Of a stretch of DNA of 21,163 nucleotides, positions 1 to 8,493 are shown piece after piece. Source of the stretch: a virus. A program made the translations under genes and the position numbers. Within the stretch, counting starts at the first letter, position 1. Each line of letters opens with the position of its first letter. The DNA is taken from the IMG/VR virus record IMGVR_UViG_3300032607_000797, positions 1-21,163 of that record. One strand, written 5' to 3'. The notes under the pieces are model-generated. The model was not told where the DNA came from and made no database searches. It saw nothing but the letters and a program-made list of their open reading frames with translations.

Positions 1-149
1 CGTTGCCAGTTACTTCAGTGCCTGCGCTGGAATCTGTGGGTGTTGCGCTAAGCAAGCCTACATACAAGGACGAAGAAGGCACAAAAGACTGCCCTCGGAA
101 CAGGAAGTCAATCAGTTTGTTCTCCAGATAATCGGTCATTGCAGCCATA
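1..149 (-). CDS. Distal phage tail protein, N-terminus only (cut by window edge)
   Basis: The first 49 codons are in the window and read MAAMTDYLENKLIDFLFRGQ, followed by a segment with SLYVGLLSATPTD. A 'YLENKxxDxxxRGQ...LYVGL' start is familiar from short tail or tail-fibre-associated proteins encoded downstream of the tape measure in siphoviruses of beta- and gammaproteobacteria. The ATG at 149 is preceded by AAGGAAA at good spacing, which supports the start. It is the most downstream gene of the late tail operon seen here, 28 bases after the preceding gene. The family assignment rests on recall of the N-terminal pattern only. The remainder of the protein lies beyond the left edge, so its length and C-terminal domains are unknown. 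Confidence 0.7.
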
Positions 150-177
150 GTGTTTCCTTAGTTTGCGGGGTTAAGAT

Positions 178-714
178 TTATGCCTGGTTGACGCCCATCG
201 CCGAGTACGATGTGCCGTCGAACCAGAAATTGATGATTGACTTCTTACCTGCTGCGCCCTGCCACACGGCGCCAAACCAAGTCAGCGAGTCGGGCCAGGT
301 GACGGTCTTTGGTGCAGACGTGCCGTCGGAGTCGATGAACAGTTGCATGTGGCACGGGCCGGGCGGGTTCACGAAGGTGTAAGTGATCGGGCCGGTGGGC
401 TGGGGTTGGCGCTGGTTTTGCGCTGACGACCAGTTCAGCGTGATCGCGCCTGAAGTCGCAGCTCCCGCGAGCTGGGATTTGAACGTGGCGGTTTTCATGC
501 CGCTAAGAGCTTTGTCGTTAAGTTCAAGCGCCGGGCCAACTAACACCTCCACTGGCACCGACCCCACCTCCACCACCGACTCGACCCCATCCGTGGACTT
601 TTTAAGGAACAGCTTGCCGTCTGTGGTATTGACCGCCAGCTCACCCAGCGCGAGCTGCGCGGCCGTTGGCACTTTTCCAGCAGTGGCCGATTGGCGTACC
701 TTGGCCGTGCTCAT
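178..714 (-). CDS. Tail fibre-like structural protein
   Basis: A 178-residue protein that starts with a segment of the type 'RQSATAGKVPTAAQLALGEL', continuing AVNTTDGKLFLKK at about residues 7-40. This N-terminal module recurs in tail-fibre and adhesin-like phage proteins. The remainder is rich in T, S, G and W with beta-strand-like alternation (for example GPITYTFVNPPGPCHMQLFIDSDG), consistent with an extended fibre or receptor-facing protein. The start ATG overlaps the preceding stop as TGATG, so translation is probably coupled. Its place after the tape measure and another distal tail gene agrees with a tip or fibre role. I cannot tell whether it binds a receptor itself or carries another fibre. 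Confidence 0.65.
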   Translation of the reverse strand: MSTAKVRQSATAGKVPTAAQLALGELAVNTTDGKLFLKKSTDGVESVVEVGSVPVEVLVGPALELNDKALSGMKTATFKSQLAGAATSGAITLNWSSAQNQRQPQPTGPITYTFVNPPGPCHMQLFIDSDGTSAPKTVTWPDSLTWFGAVWQGAAGKKSIINFWFDGTSYSAMGVNQA

Positions 715-1634
715 CAGACAAGGCCCTCGATTTCAAGGCTGCAGTACGACTGCGTGGCGTAGGCCACCTCGATCTGGAAGCTCTGGTAGTAGCCGAACGT
801 GCTCAGGACAGAGAAAATGCCAGTCGGGTCGGACGACGCGTCCACCGTCAGCCAGATGCAGGGCGTCGCGCGCATGGCGGCAAGTTGCTTATAGACGGCG
901 GCTAGCTGGGAGTTGTTGAACAGCGCCCGCACGCTCAGGCGCTTGCTGAATGCGCGCTTGCTGAAGGTGGTCAGGCCATACGCATCGGTGACTTTTTTGC
1001 TGTAGTCGGTGATGCCCAGGCTCGCTCCGTACTCGACGGGTCCCAAGTCCACCAGGTTGCCCCGCACCACGGTCACGATACTGGCGCTGCCGGTGACAGA
1101 CACCGAGAGGGTGCCCGTGCGACTGTAAGGCAGGTCGGTCAGAATCACGTCGTTTTCCGCGTAGCGATTGAGCGTCTGCGTGTACGTGTAAATTACCAAT
1201 CCCCCCTCATGCTCGGGCGCTGTCACCTTGACCGTCAGCAGGGTTCCACTCACACCCATCAAGGCCAGTGACTCGGTGTTTTCCACCTTCTCCATGGCAA
1301 AGGTGATGCCCGTGCTGCGCGTTGTCTTGGTTCCCGTCAGGGAGTCAAACATCGCCCACCGGTTGGTCGGCCCGGCGTCGATCCAATGCAGCGCGGCACC
1401 CAACCCTGTCATGGTGTCACCGTCAACCGGGTGGGTTCCTTTGATCGGCCCCTGAATGCACTTGTAGTAGCGCGAGTCGGTGGCAAAGTTCATGTAGTCG
1501 ACCGCCGGGTCAAGCCTGACCAGCGCGCCCAAGGCGTAGGTGGTCAGGGGGCTGTAGACAGTGCCCTTGTCCACCAGGTTGGAGGAGATCAGCTCGCCGA
1601 CGCTGTAAATTTCAATGGGAACAATAAGTTTCAT
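714..1634 (-). CDS. Distal tail / tail-tip structural protein
   Basis: A 306-residue protein directly downstream of the tape measure, with an 8-base gap. The ATG at 1634 is preceded by AGAAGG, a good ribosome-binding site. The sequence has stretches seen in siphovirus distal tail proteins, such as NRWAMFDSLTGTKTTRS at about residues 91-107 and a beta-rich body. No catalytic motif or membrane segment is visible. Position and beta-rich character suggest a tail-tip or baseplate component, perhaps with a carbohydrate-binding fold, but the exact role is inferred. It is translationally coupled to the fibre-like gene that follows it. Confidence 0.65.
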   Translation of the reverse strand: MKLIVPIEIYSVGELISSNLVDKGTVYSPLTTYALGALVRLDPAVDYMNFATDSRYYKCIQGPIKGTHPVDGDTMTGLGAALHWIDAGPTNRWAMFDSLTGTKTTRSTGITFAMEKVENTESLALMGVSGTLLTVKVTAPEHEGGLVIYTYTQTLNRYAENDVILTDLPYSRTGTLSVSVTGSASIVTVVRGNLVDLGPVEYGASLGITDYSKKVTDAYGLTTFSKRAFSKRLSVRALFNNSQLAAVYKQLAAMRATPCIWLTVDASSDPTGIFSVLSTFGYYQSFQIEVAYATQSYCSLEIEGLV

Positions 1635-1642
1635 GGGCCTTC

Positions 1643-4600
1643 TCAGTACGTCAAAACCGCGTCATCCGCAGAAGCAGGCAGGCCGTCGTGGTCCCACTTG
1701 TCTTGCAGGCGGGCAACCTTGCCGGTGTTCGCGGCAATGGCTTGGAGCTCGGCGCGCATGTTTGCGTTGTCGCGCCGCAGGGCGCGCAGTTCGGCCACCA
1801 CCTCGGCGTTACCCGCCTGCTGGCCACCGCCGGCCAGCATGTTGCGGGTCTGGCTGGCCGTGTAGACCTGACCGGGCTGGTCGAAGTTGATCAGCTCGGG
1901 GCCTTCTTCGCCCACCAGCGCCATCCCGCCCTGATATGCACCGCCTGACGCAAAAGCCGGGATGGGGTTGCCTGTGATGGCGGCAATCACCGCGCTCAAA
2001 CCGGCGGCCGTCTTTTCGCTGCCCGCCTTCACCGCTTCGCTGATGATCAACTCGGCTGACTTGCTCGACGCATCGAGCGCGGCCAACGTGGTGTCGATCG
2101 AGCCCAGCAGGCTCAGGCTGTCGGCGGCATAGTCCTTGGGGGCGGTCTTTTCCAGCAGCGTCGCGACGGTTTCAGCCTGCGCCAGGTAGGCAGCGATCAG
2201 GCCGGAGTTGCCGGTTTCTTTAAGTTTTTCAATCAGCGGATTGAGCAAGCCGCTCAGCTTGTCGCCTTGACCGGCCAGCGCCGTGCCGTCGAGCTGCACC
2301 GACATGGCGGTGCTGAAGGCAGTGGAGAACTTGCCCTGCAGCTCGGCGAGTTGCTCAGCCGGCGTTTTCTGGCTGTACTTGTAGTCCGCGACCGTGCCGC
2401 GCAGGCCGGCGGCGCTGTTGGCCATCAGGTCAGAAAGCGCCTTTTGTGCTTCGTAATACTTGACGGTTTCTTCGCGCAGCCGGCCCAGCTTGCCCACGGC
2501 CTTGCTGGCGTCAATGGCAAAGCCTTGCATGGCGCTGGCATAACTTGCCGCTTCGGCCTTAAATTTGTTCTCCGCTGCTTTGACGCCAGCCAATGCGGCA
2601 GCAACGCCCTGCTCGGTGCCGGCAATTAGAAGCGCGCTGGCGGCCTGGGCGGTGTCCACGGCTGTCTTTTGGGCGACCAACACAGCATTGCCGCCCTTTA
2701 GTACGTCGGCAATTTCGCCAAAAGCGTCTTTAAATCTTTGCGAGTCAGACAAGAAGTGCCGGTATGCTCTCCCCGTGCTGGTCTGGTCTGTCGTGGTGCC
2801 ATCAAAGGCATTAAGCTGGTTGGTCGACGCGTTGTAGCCATAGGCGTTGCCCACGCCCACCTCGTATCCAGCCGCACCGTTTTGGAATTGGCTTGCCAGC
2901 GCCTGGTATTTGGCAATGCTGCCATCCAAAGCCGACTGCGCGCCGGATACAGCGGCCTTGCCAATGGTTGCAGCGTCTGTGCTGGCGGCAGTGGCAGCGG
3001 CATAAATGCGGTCTTTGCCAATCAAGTCAGCTGAAGCAGCCAACACAGCAGCATTGCCCGGCAAGGTCACGGCTTGCGCTGCAATGCCTCGAGAAATGGC
3101 CTCTCGGCTCATAACCGTGGGATTGATGATCTGCAGCGCCGCTTCGCGCACCGCGAGGCGCTCAGCGGTGATGTCGCCGATCACGCCCTGAATCCGCTCG
3201 GCTAGGTTTTTAAAAACCAAGCCGATGGTGCTTACAAAAGTGGCGGTATCGACCCCGGCCAGTGCCCCGGCCAGGCCGGCAAAGTTGATCTTTGCGGCGT
3301 CGGCATTGTCTTTGAGGGTGACGATCTGATCGGTCAGCAGCGCGGCAGACGATTGCGCGGCCGTCTGCTGCTCGCTCAGGCTAGCGGTGGCAGTCGCAAA
3401 GGTGATGACGCCGGACGCCGAGTCGCCGAGCACTTTATTGATCTGCTGAAACGCCGTGACCAGGGGCGCGTTGTCAAGACTGTCCAGGTATTGGTTCACC
3501 TCCTCCATCGACGTTCCTACGGGAAGCGCGTCAATCAGCGTGAGCGATCTGGTGACGTTATCCACATTAAGCTGCGCCGCTTCAAGTGCCGGTGTAAGCT
3601 GACCGTTGCCGGTGAATGCTTTTAGCAGCGTGTCTGCCGTGTCCTGCGCCAGCTTGGCCAGTCCCTGGGTGGTTTGGGCAAACTGCGGCGCCAGCTTGAG
3701 CAGGGCAGCGTAGGCGGTGCGGCCGGCATCGGTGTTCAAGTCCAGCGCGCTGACCATGGCGCGCAGCTCGTCATTGTTGGTCGGCAGCGCCATGCCTAAA
3801 GCGCGAAACGACCGGGTTAGGTTCGACTGGCTTTTGGCCAGGCGCTCGCCCTCGCTGTAGAAAGTGTCAAAGTACGCGGCCGTTACCTGGGCAAAGGTGT
3901 CAGCCGTGCCAAAGGCGTCAATCAGGCGGCTGGCCGCGTCCGCACCGGCCACGCTGGTGGCCAGCAGCGCATGGTCCAGCGTGTCCAGCACCGCATTGAC
4001 CGAGACAAGGCTGGTGGCCAGCCGGGCCAGCGCTGCGCTGGCGGTCTCGCCGTCTTTGGCCAGGCTGGCCAGGCCGAAGCGCTCGGCCATCGCATCGCCA
4101 AAGCCGGACAAGGCCGAGTCAATGGCTTTTTTCTGGCCCGCTCCGTCCAAACCGGCCAGGCTGAGGTTGATTGACTGGGTAAAGCCCGCGACCGTGCTGG
4201 CACTCAGGCCAATGGCCTCGGCATACGCTTTGGTGCTGCTGCCAATGGCCACCACCGAATAGTCGAGGTACTTTTGCAGGTCCGAGTTGACGGCGCTGTA
4301 GTCGGTACCGGTTTTGTCGGAGCGAAACCAGCCGCCTTTTTTGCGCCATGAGGCAAAGTTCTGCACATCAGCGCCGTCTGTGCCGAGCGTGCCGACCAGG
4401 CCTTCATCCGTCATCTTTTTCGCACCCATGCCGAATGCCCGGTTGACCGTGCCGCCAATGACGCCGCCGATCACCGCGCCGAGCGGCCCGCCCACAGCCA
4501 GGCCAATGGCCGCGCCAATGGCCGAGGTGGTGGTGCCGTTCATGCCAAGCACGATTTTGTCGCCCGCAATGGTCCGGCCCAGCATCACGCCGGCCACCAC

Positions 4601-6577
4601 GCCGCCGGCTGAAGCGGCAAAGCTGCCCGCCGCAGAGGCCATGGACGAGGCGCTTTCGGTCATGACGTTCATGGTGGGCGCCAGGCCGCCTTCAATGGCC
4701 GGCCCCATGGCCTCAACGGTGGTGGACAGGCCCATGGACTGCCCGGCGCTGCTGACGGCAAAGCTGGAGAACTGGCTGCTCACGCTTGCGCCGAGCTTGG
4801 CAAAGCCGCCGGTAATGGCGTCATAGACGCCTTTGCCCGCGCTGAGCATGTCACCCGCGCCGCCGCCAGCGCTGCCGGTTTGGGCACTGGCCGCGCCGGG
4901 CAGACCCAGCGCGCTGCCGACCGCGCCACTGACCGCCGTGCTGACCGGGTTAATGACCATTTTGAGGACGGTGGTCTTGAACAGGTTTTTGATGCCGCTC
5001 CACAGGGTCGAGAAAAAGCCTTTGCCCGACTCAAAGGCGCGGAACAGCGAGTCGGTCAGGCCGCGGCCAATGTCGTCGCTGGTCTTTTCCCATTCGCTGG
5101 CAGCGGCTTTGGCCTCTTCGACTGCCACCGACTTGCCCGCGCCTTCGCGTGTCAAGGTGGCCAGCTTTCGCTTTTCCTCGGCCTGCAGCTTGAGCATTTC
5201 GTAGTTGACGGTGTCCTGGTACTGCACCAGCCGGTCAATTGCCAGGCCGTCAAGCTTGGTAGCCTGCAGCTCGAGCTCAGCGGCATCCAGTTCGGCAATG
5301 GCCAGCGCGCCCAAGCCCAGGCGGGCATTGCGGCCTTCCAGTGCGCTGGTGTCGGCCTGGAGCTTGTCCAGACCGTCAGCCACGCTTTTGTTGTAGTCAA
5401 GCCGGGCCTTGTCAGCGTCTTCAAAGGCTTTTTGGGCCAGCGCTGCGGCCTTGGCCTCGGCATCGTTCGCGGCTTTCATTGCCGGCTGCTTGGCGAGCAG
5501 CTCGGCCTGCGCCTTGGTCAGGCCTTCAAGCGAAAGCTTACCGGCCTTGTAGATCGTGTTCAGCCGGGTCCAGTCTTCGGCAAAAGAGCCGCTCAGCCCG
5601 GCCAGTTCGGCCAGCAGCTTGGCCTGCTCGGACAACTCCTTGTTCTGGTCGGCCAGCGCTTTTTTGCGCTTGAGAAGTTCTTCGGCAATCTCGGCGGCGG
5701 TTTTGACATTGCCGACGCTGGGCTTGGCGGGTTCTGCAACAGGACTTCCCCATGTGCCTGTGGCACCACCGTTCCAGGTTCCTGTTGCGCCACCTGTGTT
5801 GCCGGCCAGCATTTTCTTTTGTTCACCGACATTGCTCCAGTACTGCTCGGAAGCAATCTCAAAAAACCCTTTGCGAGCTTCGCGCCCTTCTTTGAATTTT
5901 TTGATGACCTCATTGATCGACGTGACCAGCGGCCCCACGAGCGCCCGGGATGCGTCACTGACGTTCTTTCCCATGTTCGCCAGTTCTTTATTGAACTTTT
6001 CGGCCTCGTCCGCTTGCTCGGTGGTGACGGTGGCAACCAGCTTGCCTTTTTCGGCCAGGTCTTTGAGGAAAGCAGCCATATCCTTGGTGCTCTTGCCGAA
6101 CAACTCCTGCATCAGGCGCGCCTTGTTGCCGTCGTCGGCAAACCCCGCCATGGCCGTGGCGGTCTTGAGCAGCGCGTCGGCCGGGTCCATGGCCTTGAGT
6201 TCCTTGACGTTGAGGTTCAGGGCCTTGAGCGCCAGCTCGGCGTCGGAGCCGGGCTTGGCGTTGTTGAGCACGCCGTTGAACTTGAGCATGGACGTGCTGA
6301 CGGTCTCAAAGCTGCCTCCGGTGCGCCGGGCAATGTCTTCCAGTGCGCTGATGTTCTCGATGGTCGAGCCGGTGGCGTCCTTGAGATCGTTGAGCGCATC
6401 GACGCCATCGACTGTGGCCTTGACCCAGGCGACCAGCCCGGCAACCGACACGACGGCGCCGAGCGCGCCCATGACGGCCGTCGCCTGCGTGTGCAGGCCC
6501 TGCAGGTTGCCCTTGACCGACTCGAAGGCGGCGCGGGTGTTGTCCACTGCGCCCAGCGTGATTCTTGCGTCTGCCAT
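1643..6577 (-). CDS. Tail tape measure protein
   Basis: The longest gene in the window (1644 residues). It sets tail length and is threaded through the tail tube, probably helping DNA entry. Evidence is its size, its place just after the G/G-T chaperone pair, long alpha-helical and coiled-coil-like stretches rich in A, K, E and L, and the typical tape-measure start in which a conserved segment (KDATGSTIENISALEDIARR, about residues 70-90) follows a hydrophobic N-terminal stretch. A glycine-rich hydrophobic segment (AIGLAVGGPLGAVIGGVIGG, around residue 690) could be membrane-active during DNA ejection. The C-terminus carries FASGGAYQGG followed by LVGEEGPELI, a hallmark of tape-measure C-termini. 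At about 1.5 angstrom per residue a tail near 250 nm is predicted. A short tandem peptide repeat, GGATGTW twice, lies near residue 265. Confidence 0.95.
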   Translation of the reverse strand: MADARITLGAVDNTRAAFESVKGNLQGLHTQATAVMGALGAVVSVAGLVAWVKATVDGVDALNDLKDATGSTIENISALEDIARRTGGSFETVSTSMLKFNGVLNNAKPGSDAELALKALNLNVKELKAMDPADALLKTATAMAGFADDGNKARLMQELFGKSTKDMAAFLKDLAEKGKLVATVTTEQADEAEKFNKELANMGKNVSDASRALVGPLVTSINEVIKKFKEGREARKGFFEIASEQYWSNVGEQKKMLAGNTGGATGTWNGGATGTWGSPVAEPAKPSVGNVKTAAEIAEELLKRKKALADQNKELSEQAKLLAELAGLSGSFAEDWTRLNTIYKAGKLSLEGLTKAQAELLAKQPAMKAANDAEAKAAALAQKAFEDADKARLDYNKSVADGLDKLQADTSALEGRNARLGLGALAIAELDAAELELQATKLDGLAIDRLVQYQDTVNYEMLKLQAEEKRKLATLTREGAGKSVAVEEAKAAASEWEKTSDDIGRGLTDSLFRAFESGKGFFSTLWSGIKNLFKTTVLKMVINPVSTAVSGAVGSALGLPGAASAQTGSAGGGAGDMLSAGKGVYDAITGGFAKLGASVSSQFSSFAVSSAGQSMGLSTTVEAMGPAIEGGLAPTMNVMTESASSMASAAGSFAASAGGVVAGVMLGRTIAGDKIVLGMNGTTTSAIGAAIGLAVGGPLGAVIGGVIGGTVNRAFGMGAKKMTDEGLVGTLGTDGADVQNFASWRKKGGWFRSDKTGTDYSAVNSDLQKYLDYSVVAIGSSTKAYAEAIGLSASTVAGFTQSINLSLAGLDGAGQKKAIDSALSGFGDAMAERFGLASLAKDGETASAALARLATSLVSVNAVLDTLDHALLATSVAGADAASRLIDAFGTADTFAQVTAAYFDTFYSEGERLAKSQSNLTRSFRALGMALPTNNDELRAMVSALDLNTDAGRTAYAALLKLAPQFAQTTQGLAKLAQDTADTLLKAFTGNGQLTPALEAAQLNVDNVTRSLTLIDALPVGTSMEEVNQYLDSLDNAPLVTAFQQINKVLGDSASGVITFATATASLSEQQTAAQSSAALLTDQIVTLKDNADAAKINFAGLAGALAGVDTATFVSTIGLVFKNLAERIQGVIGDITAERLAVREAALQIINPTVMSREAISRGIAAQAVTLPGNAAVLAASADLIGKDRIYAAATAASTDAATIGKAAVSGAQSALDGSIAKYQALASQFQNGAAGYEVGVGNAYGYNASTNQLNAFDGTTTDQTSTGRAYRHFLSDSQRFKDAFGEIADVLKGGNAVLVAQKTAVDTAQAASALLIAGTEQGVAAALAGVKAAENKFKAEAASYASAMQGFAIDASKAVGKLGRLREETVKYYEAQKALSDLMANSAAGLRGTVADYKYSQKTPAEQLAELQGKFSTAFSTAMSVQLDGTALAGQGDKLSGLLNPLIEKLKETGNSGLIAAYLAQAETVATLLEKTAPKDYAADSLSLLGSIDTTLAALDASSKSAELIISEAVKAGSEKTAAGLSAVIAAITGNPIPAFASGGAYQGGMALVGEEGPELINFDQPGQVYTASQTRNMLAGGGQQAGNAEVVAELRALRRDNANMRAELQAIAANTGKVARLQDKWDHDGLPASADDAVLTY

Positions 6578-6589
6578 ACCCGTGCGCCC

Positions 6590-7006
6590 CTAGTTCGTTG
6601 TTGCTTGCTGCTCTGCCCACGCCTTCAGCGCCGCCGACTCCATGACCTGCAATTCGGCAAAGCGCTGGCGGCGCTGGCGCGGGCGGATGTGCGCCATGCC
6701 CATCACCACCTGCACGCCGGCGTAGTCCAGCCCTTCGCGCCCGGCCATGCTGCTGCGCCACTGGGTGCCGCAGCGCTGGAACAGCTGCCAGGCCGGCAGG
6801 TTGTCCGGCCACAGGTAAAAAATTTCCTCCTCTGCCACCACCGGCGCGTCAGCCACCAGACCGAACGCCGCCAGGGCGGTATCCACGATGGCCACGGCCT
6901 GAGCCTGATCCGCTTCGCCTGCAAAGTCGCCGCGCGCCCACAGGCGCGCAGCCTCTGCTAGTTTTTTTCCTTCACCAGCACCTGGCCGACGTAGGCCTGG
7001 AAGCAA
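6590..7006 (-). CDS. DUF1799 tail assembly chaperone domain (gpT-like part of G-T fusion)
   Basis: A 138-codon frame that overlaps the 3' end of the G-like gene in the -1 frame. Residues 65-105 (IFYLWPDNLPAWQLFQRCGT, then WRSSMAGREGLDYAGVQVVM) match the DUF1799 pattern, a small phage family found between the tail tube and tape measure genes. There is an ATG at 7006, but its first 15 codons lie inside the G-like gene and no good ribosome-binding site precedes it. The likely product is therefore a frameshift fusion with the upstream gene, switching at 6961 and about 236 residues long, by analogy to lambda gpG-T. The chaperone pair coats the tape measure before tube polymerisation. The tape measure starts 12 bases downstream. 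Confidence 0.85.
   Translation of the reverse strand: MLPGLRRPGAGEGKKLAEAARLWARGDFAGEADQAQAVAIVDTALAAFGLVADAPVVAEEEIFYLWPDNLPAWQLFQRCGTQWRSSMAGREGLDYAGVQVVMGMAHIRPRQRRQRFAELQVMESAALKAWAEQQATTN
6929..6967 (-). other. Programmed -1 ribosomal frameshift signal
   Basis: On the minus strand the heptamer A AAA AAC (6967-6961) lies in the zero frame of the G-like gene, directly before its TAG stop. After an 8-base spacer (6960-6953) comes a hairpin: arms 6952-6943 and 6938-6929 pair over 10 bp with one G-U pair, nearly all G-C, closed by a UGUG loop. Slippage of both tRNAs by one base leads to CTA at 6961 and on into the DUF1799 frame. Heptamer, spacer length and stem all match what is known for efficient -1 frameshifting, and the location is where siphoviruses use it. 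Confidence 0.85.
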
Positions 7007-7299
7007 AAATTGGCCATGCCGGTGATGTTGAGCAGCGCATCCAGCGCTTCGGCGCAGAACTCGGCCGGCTGGTCATCCTCGGTCAGCACCAGGCGCTGAC
7101 CTTTCCAGCCACGGGTGATGCGCCGGATGAACTCGGCCGTGTTTTCGCTCTTGTCGCCAATGACCTCGTCAAGCGCGGTCTGGTCCAGGCGGTCTTGCAC
7201 CATCTCAAAGGTGAAGGGCTTGGACACGCCCGATTCGTCCTTGTAAAAACCCTTGACGCGGGTGTGGATGGTGTTGGAAATGACGACTTTGTATTTCAT
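6958..7299 (-). CDS. Tail assembly chaperone (gpG-like)
   Basis: A 113-residue protein between the tail tube and tape measure genes, the position of lambda gpG. It starts MKYKVVISNTIHTRVKGFYK and contains a conserved-looking helical C-terminal half (RITRGWKGQRLVLTEDDQPA, AEALDALLNITG). It should act as the short, abundant form of the tail assembly chaperone. The gene ends in GAA AAA AAC TAG, a canonical slippery heptamer immediately before the stop, and the following DUF1799 frame is in -1. This is the textbook arrangement for making a long G-T form at low frequency. The upstream gap to the tail tube gene is 36 bases and the ribosome-binding site is weak. Confidence 0.85.
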   Translation of the reverse strand: MKYKVVISNTIHTRVKGFYKDESGVSKPFTFEMVQDRLDQTALDEVIGDKSENTAEFIRRITRGWKGQRLVLTEDDQPAEFCAEALDALLNITGMANFCFQAYVGQVLVKEKN

Positions 7300-7335
7300 G
7301 GTGCTCGATTAAAGAGGTTTGGCGATGTAGGCGAC

Positions 7336-8310
7336 TTAGAAGCTGGTAACAATGCGGATTTCGTCATCGCCGCTGACTGGCACGGCGCGCAGATCAAAGC
7401 CGACCAGGCGCTTGCCATTGGCATCGCCTTTGGACGGGTTGATGCGCTGCACCGAGGGCATGAAGAACATGACTTTCTGACTGGCCACGGTGCCATGCTG
7501 CAGGCCGACAGAGGTCAGCGTATTGGCTTCGACGGCAGCATAGGCGGCAGCTTCTTCAGCAGCCGACAAGTCAAACATGACCTTGGCGGTCACGCTTCGC
7601 TGGGTCATGTCAACGGTTTCGCCGCCCAGCAGCGCATTGAAGTCAACTTTGTTGCCCATGTCGATCTCGATCCCCTGGCTGGCGAAGGGTGATCCGGCCG
7701 TGATGGCTGGCGCAACCCCGACTGCGTGCGTGCCGCCCAGGATGAGGTCGCCCGTATTGGCATCCATGATGATCTGTGGCGCGCGAAAGGCTGTGAGCGT
7801 GACCGCCGGGTTGCCGACGACCGTTGGCGTGCTGTACAGGCCGGTGAAGCTAAAGGACATGACCGGGCGCTGGCCAACGCCGAGCTTGAACACCACATTG
7901 CCACGGCAACCGGTGGCTTTATGCAACAAGCCGTCGTCGTGCCAGTAGATGGTGGCCGACTTGAAGCCGGTTGACACCGGGGTGTAGTCGGCGCGAAAGG
8001 TGGCAGTCAGGGTTTCGGCAAAGCCGCACGCGGTCAAGGCCGGACCCCAGGCGGGTGCCACGGCCACAGTGCCGGCGCCACTCAGCTCCAGGTCAAAGCC
8101 GCACGTCACATAGCGCGTGCCTGCGAGTTGCTCGGAGCCGCCCAGAAACGGCCGGATGTTGTCGCGGTCGACATTGCTGGCACTGAACGGGTTGATAGAC
8201 AAGTTGGACACCAGCAGCGCATTGGCCGCGCCGGTGGGAACTGGATCAAGGCCGTAGGTCACTTCCTGCTTGAGCAGGATGGCGGTGTTGCGGATAAGGC
8301 GGTTCGGCAT
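7336..8310 (-). CDS. Major tail tube protein (gpV-like)
   Basis: A 324-residue protein at the tail-tube position, upstream of the assembly chaperones and downstream of the tail terminator. The start MPNRLIRNTAILLKQEVTYG is typical of one branch of siphovirus tail tube proteins, where a conserved 'R...ILLK.E.TYG.DP.PTGA.NA' opening is seen. The rest is a beta-rich body with an Ig-like or tube fold implied. The ATG at 8310 has GGAG at suitable distance, inside the end of the preceding small gene. It should polymerise into hexameric rings around the tape measure. No signal peptide or membrane segment is visible. The assignment combines sequence pattern and gene order. Confidence 0.85.
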   Translation of the reverse strand: MPNRLIRNTAILLKQEVTYGLDPVPTGAANALLVSNLSINPFSASNVDRDNIRPFLGGSEQLAGTRYVTCGFDLELSGAGTVAVAPAWGPALTACGFAETLTATFRADYTPVSTGFKSATIYWHDDGLLHKATGCRGNVVFKLGVGQRPVMSFSFTGLYSTPTVVGNPAVTLTAFRAPQIIMDANTGDLILGGTHAVGVAPAITAGSPFASQGIEIDMGNKVDFNALLGGETVDMTQRSVTAKVMFDLSAAEEAAAYAAVEANTLTSVGLQHGTVASQKVMFFMPSVQRINPSKGDANGKRLVGFDLRAVPVSGDDEIRIVTSF

Positions 8311-8313
8311 GGG

Positions 8314-8490
8314 TTACTCCTGGTTGCCGGGGGCGGCGGGGTGGTCTGGGTTGAGGGTCAGCGCGCCCGTGACCGGGTCGCGCAAGTAGTTGCCGCCGGC
8401 GCGTGGCTCTTGCAGCACGGCGGGCAACTGATAAATATCGGGCGCAGGGCTGACCAAGTCAATTTCTGGCAGCGGTGAATCGTTGGGCAT
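8314..8490 (-). CDS. Small phage protein of unknown function (58 residues)
   Basis: A short gene between the tail terminator and tail tube genes: ATG at 8490, TAA at 8316-8314, 3 bases after the preceding stop and 3 bases before the next start. The product begins MPNDSPLPEIDLVSPAPDIY and contains AGGNYLRDPVTGALTLNP, a proline-rich, probably poorly structured peptide. A similar 'GGxYxRDPxTGxLT' motif is familiar from small proteins at the same site in other lambda-like phages of beta- and gammaproteobacteria, so I take it as a real, conserved gene. Its function is not known to me; an accessory role in tail assembly is only suggested by location. Confidence 0.65.
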   Translation of the reverse strand: MPNDSPLPEIDLVSPAPDIYQLPAVLQEPRAGGNYLRDPVTGALTLNPDHPAAPGNQE

Positions 8491-8493
8491 CAG

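Noticed and set aside
4880-6961. A 693-codon open frame on the plus strand opposite the tape measure and chaperone genes
   Set aside because: It is antisense to a clear tape measure gene, has no family-like motifs, and long antisense frames are expected in G+C-rich coding DNA.
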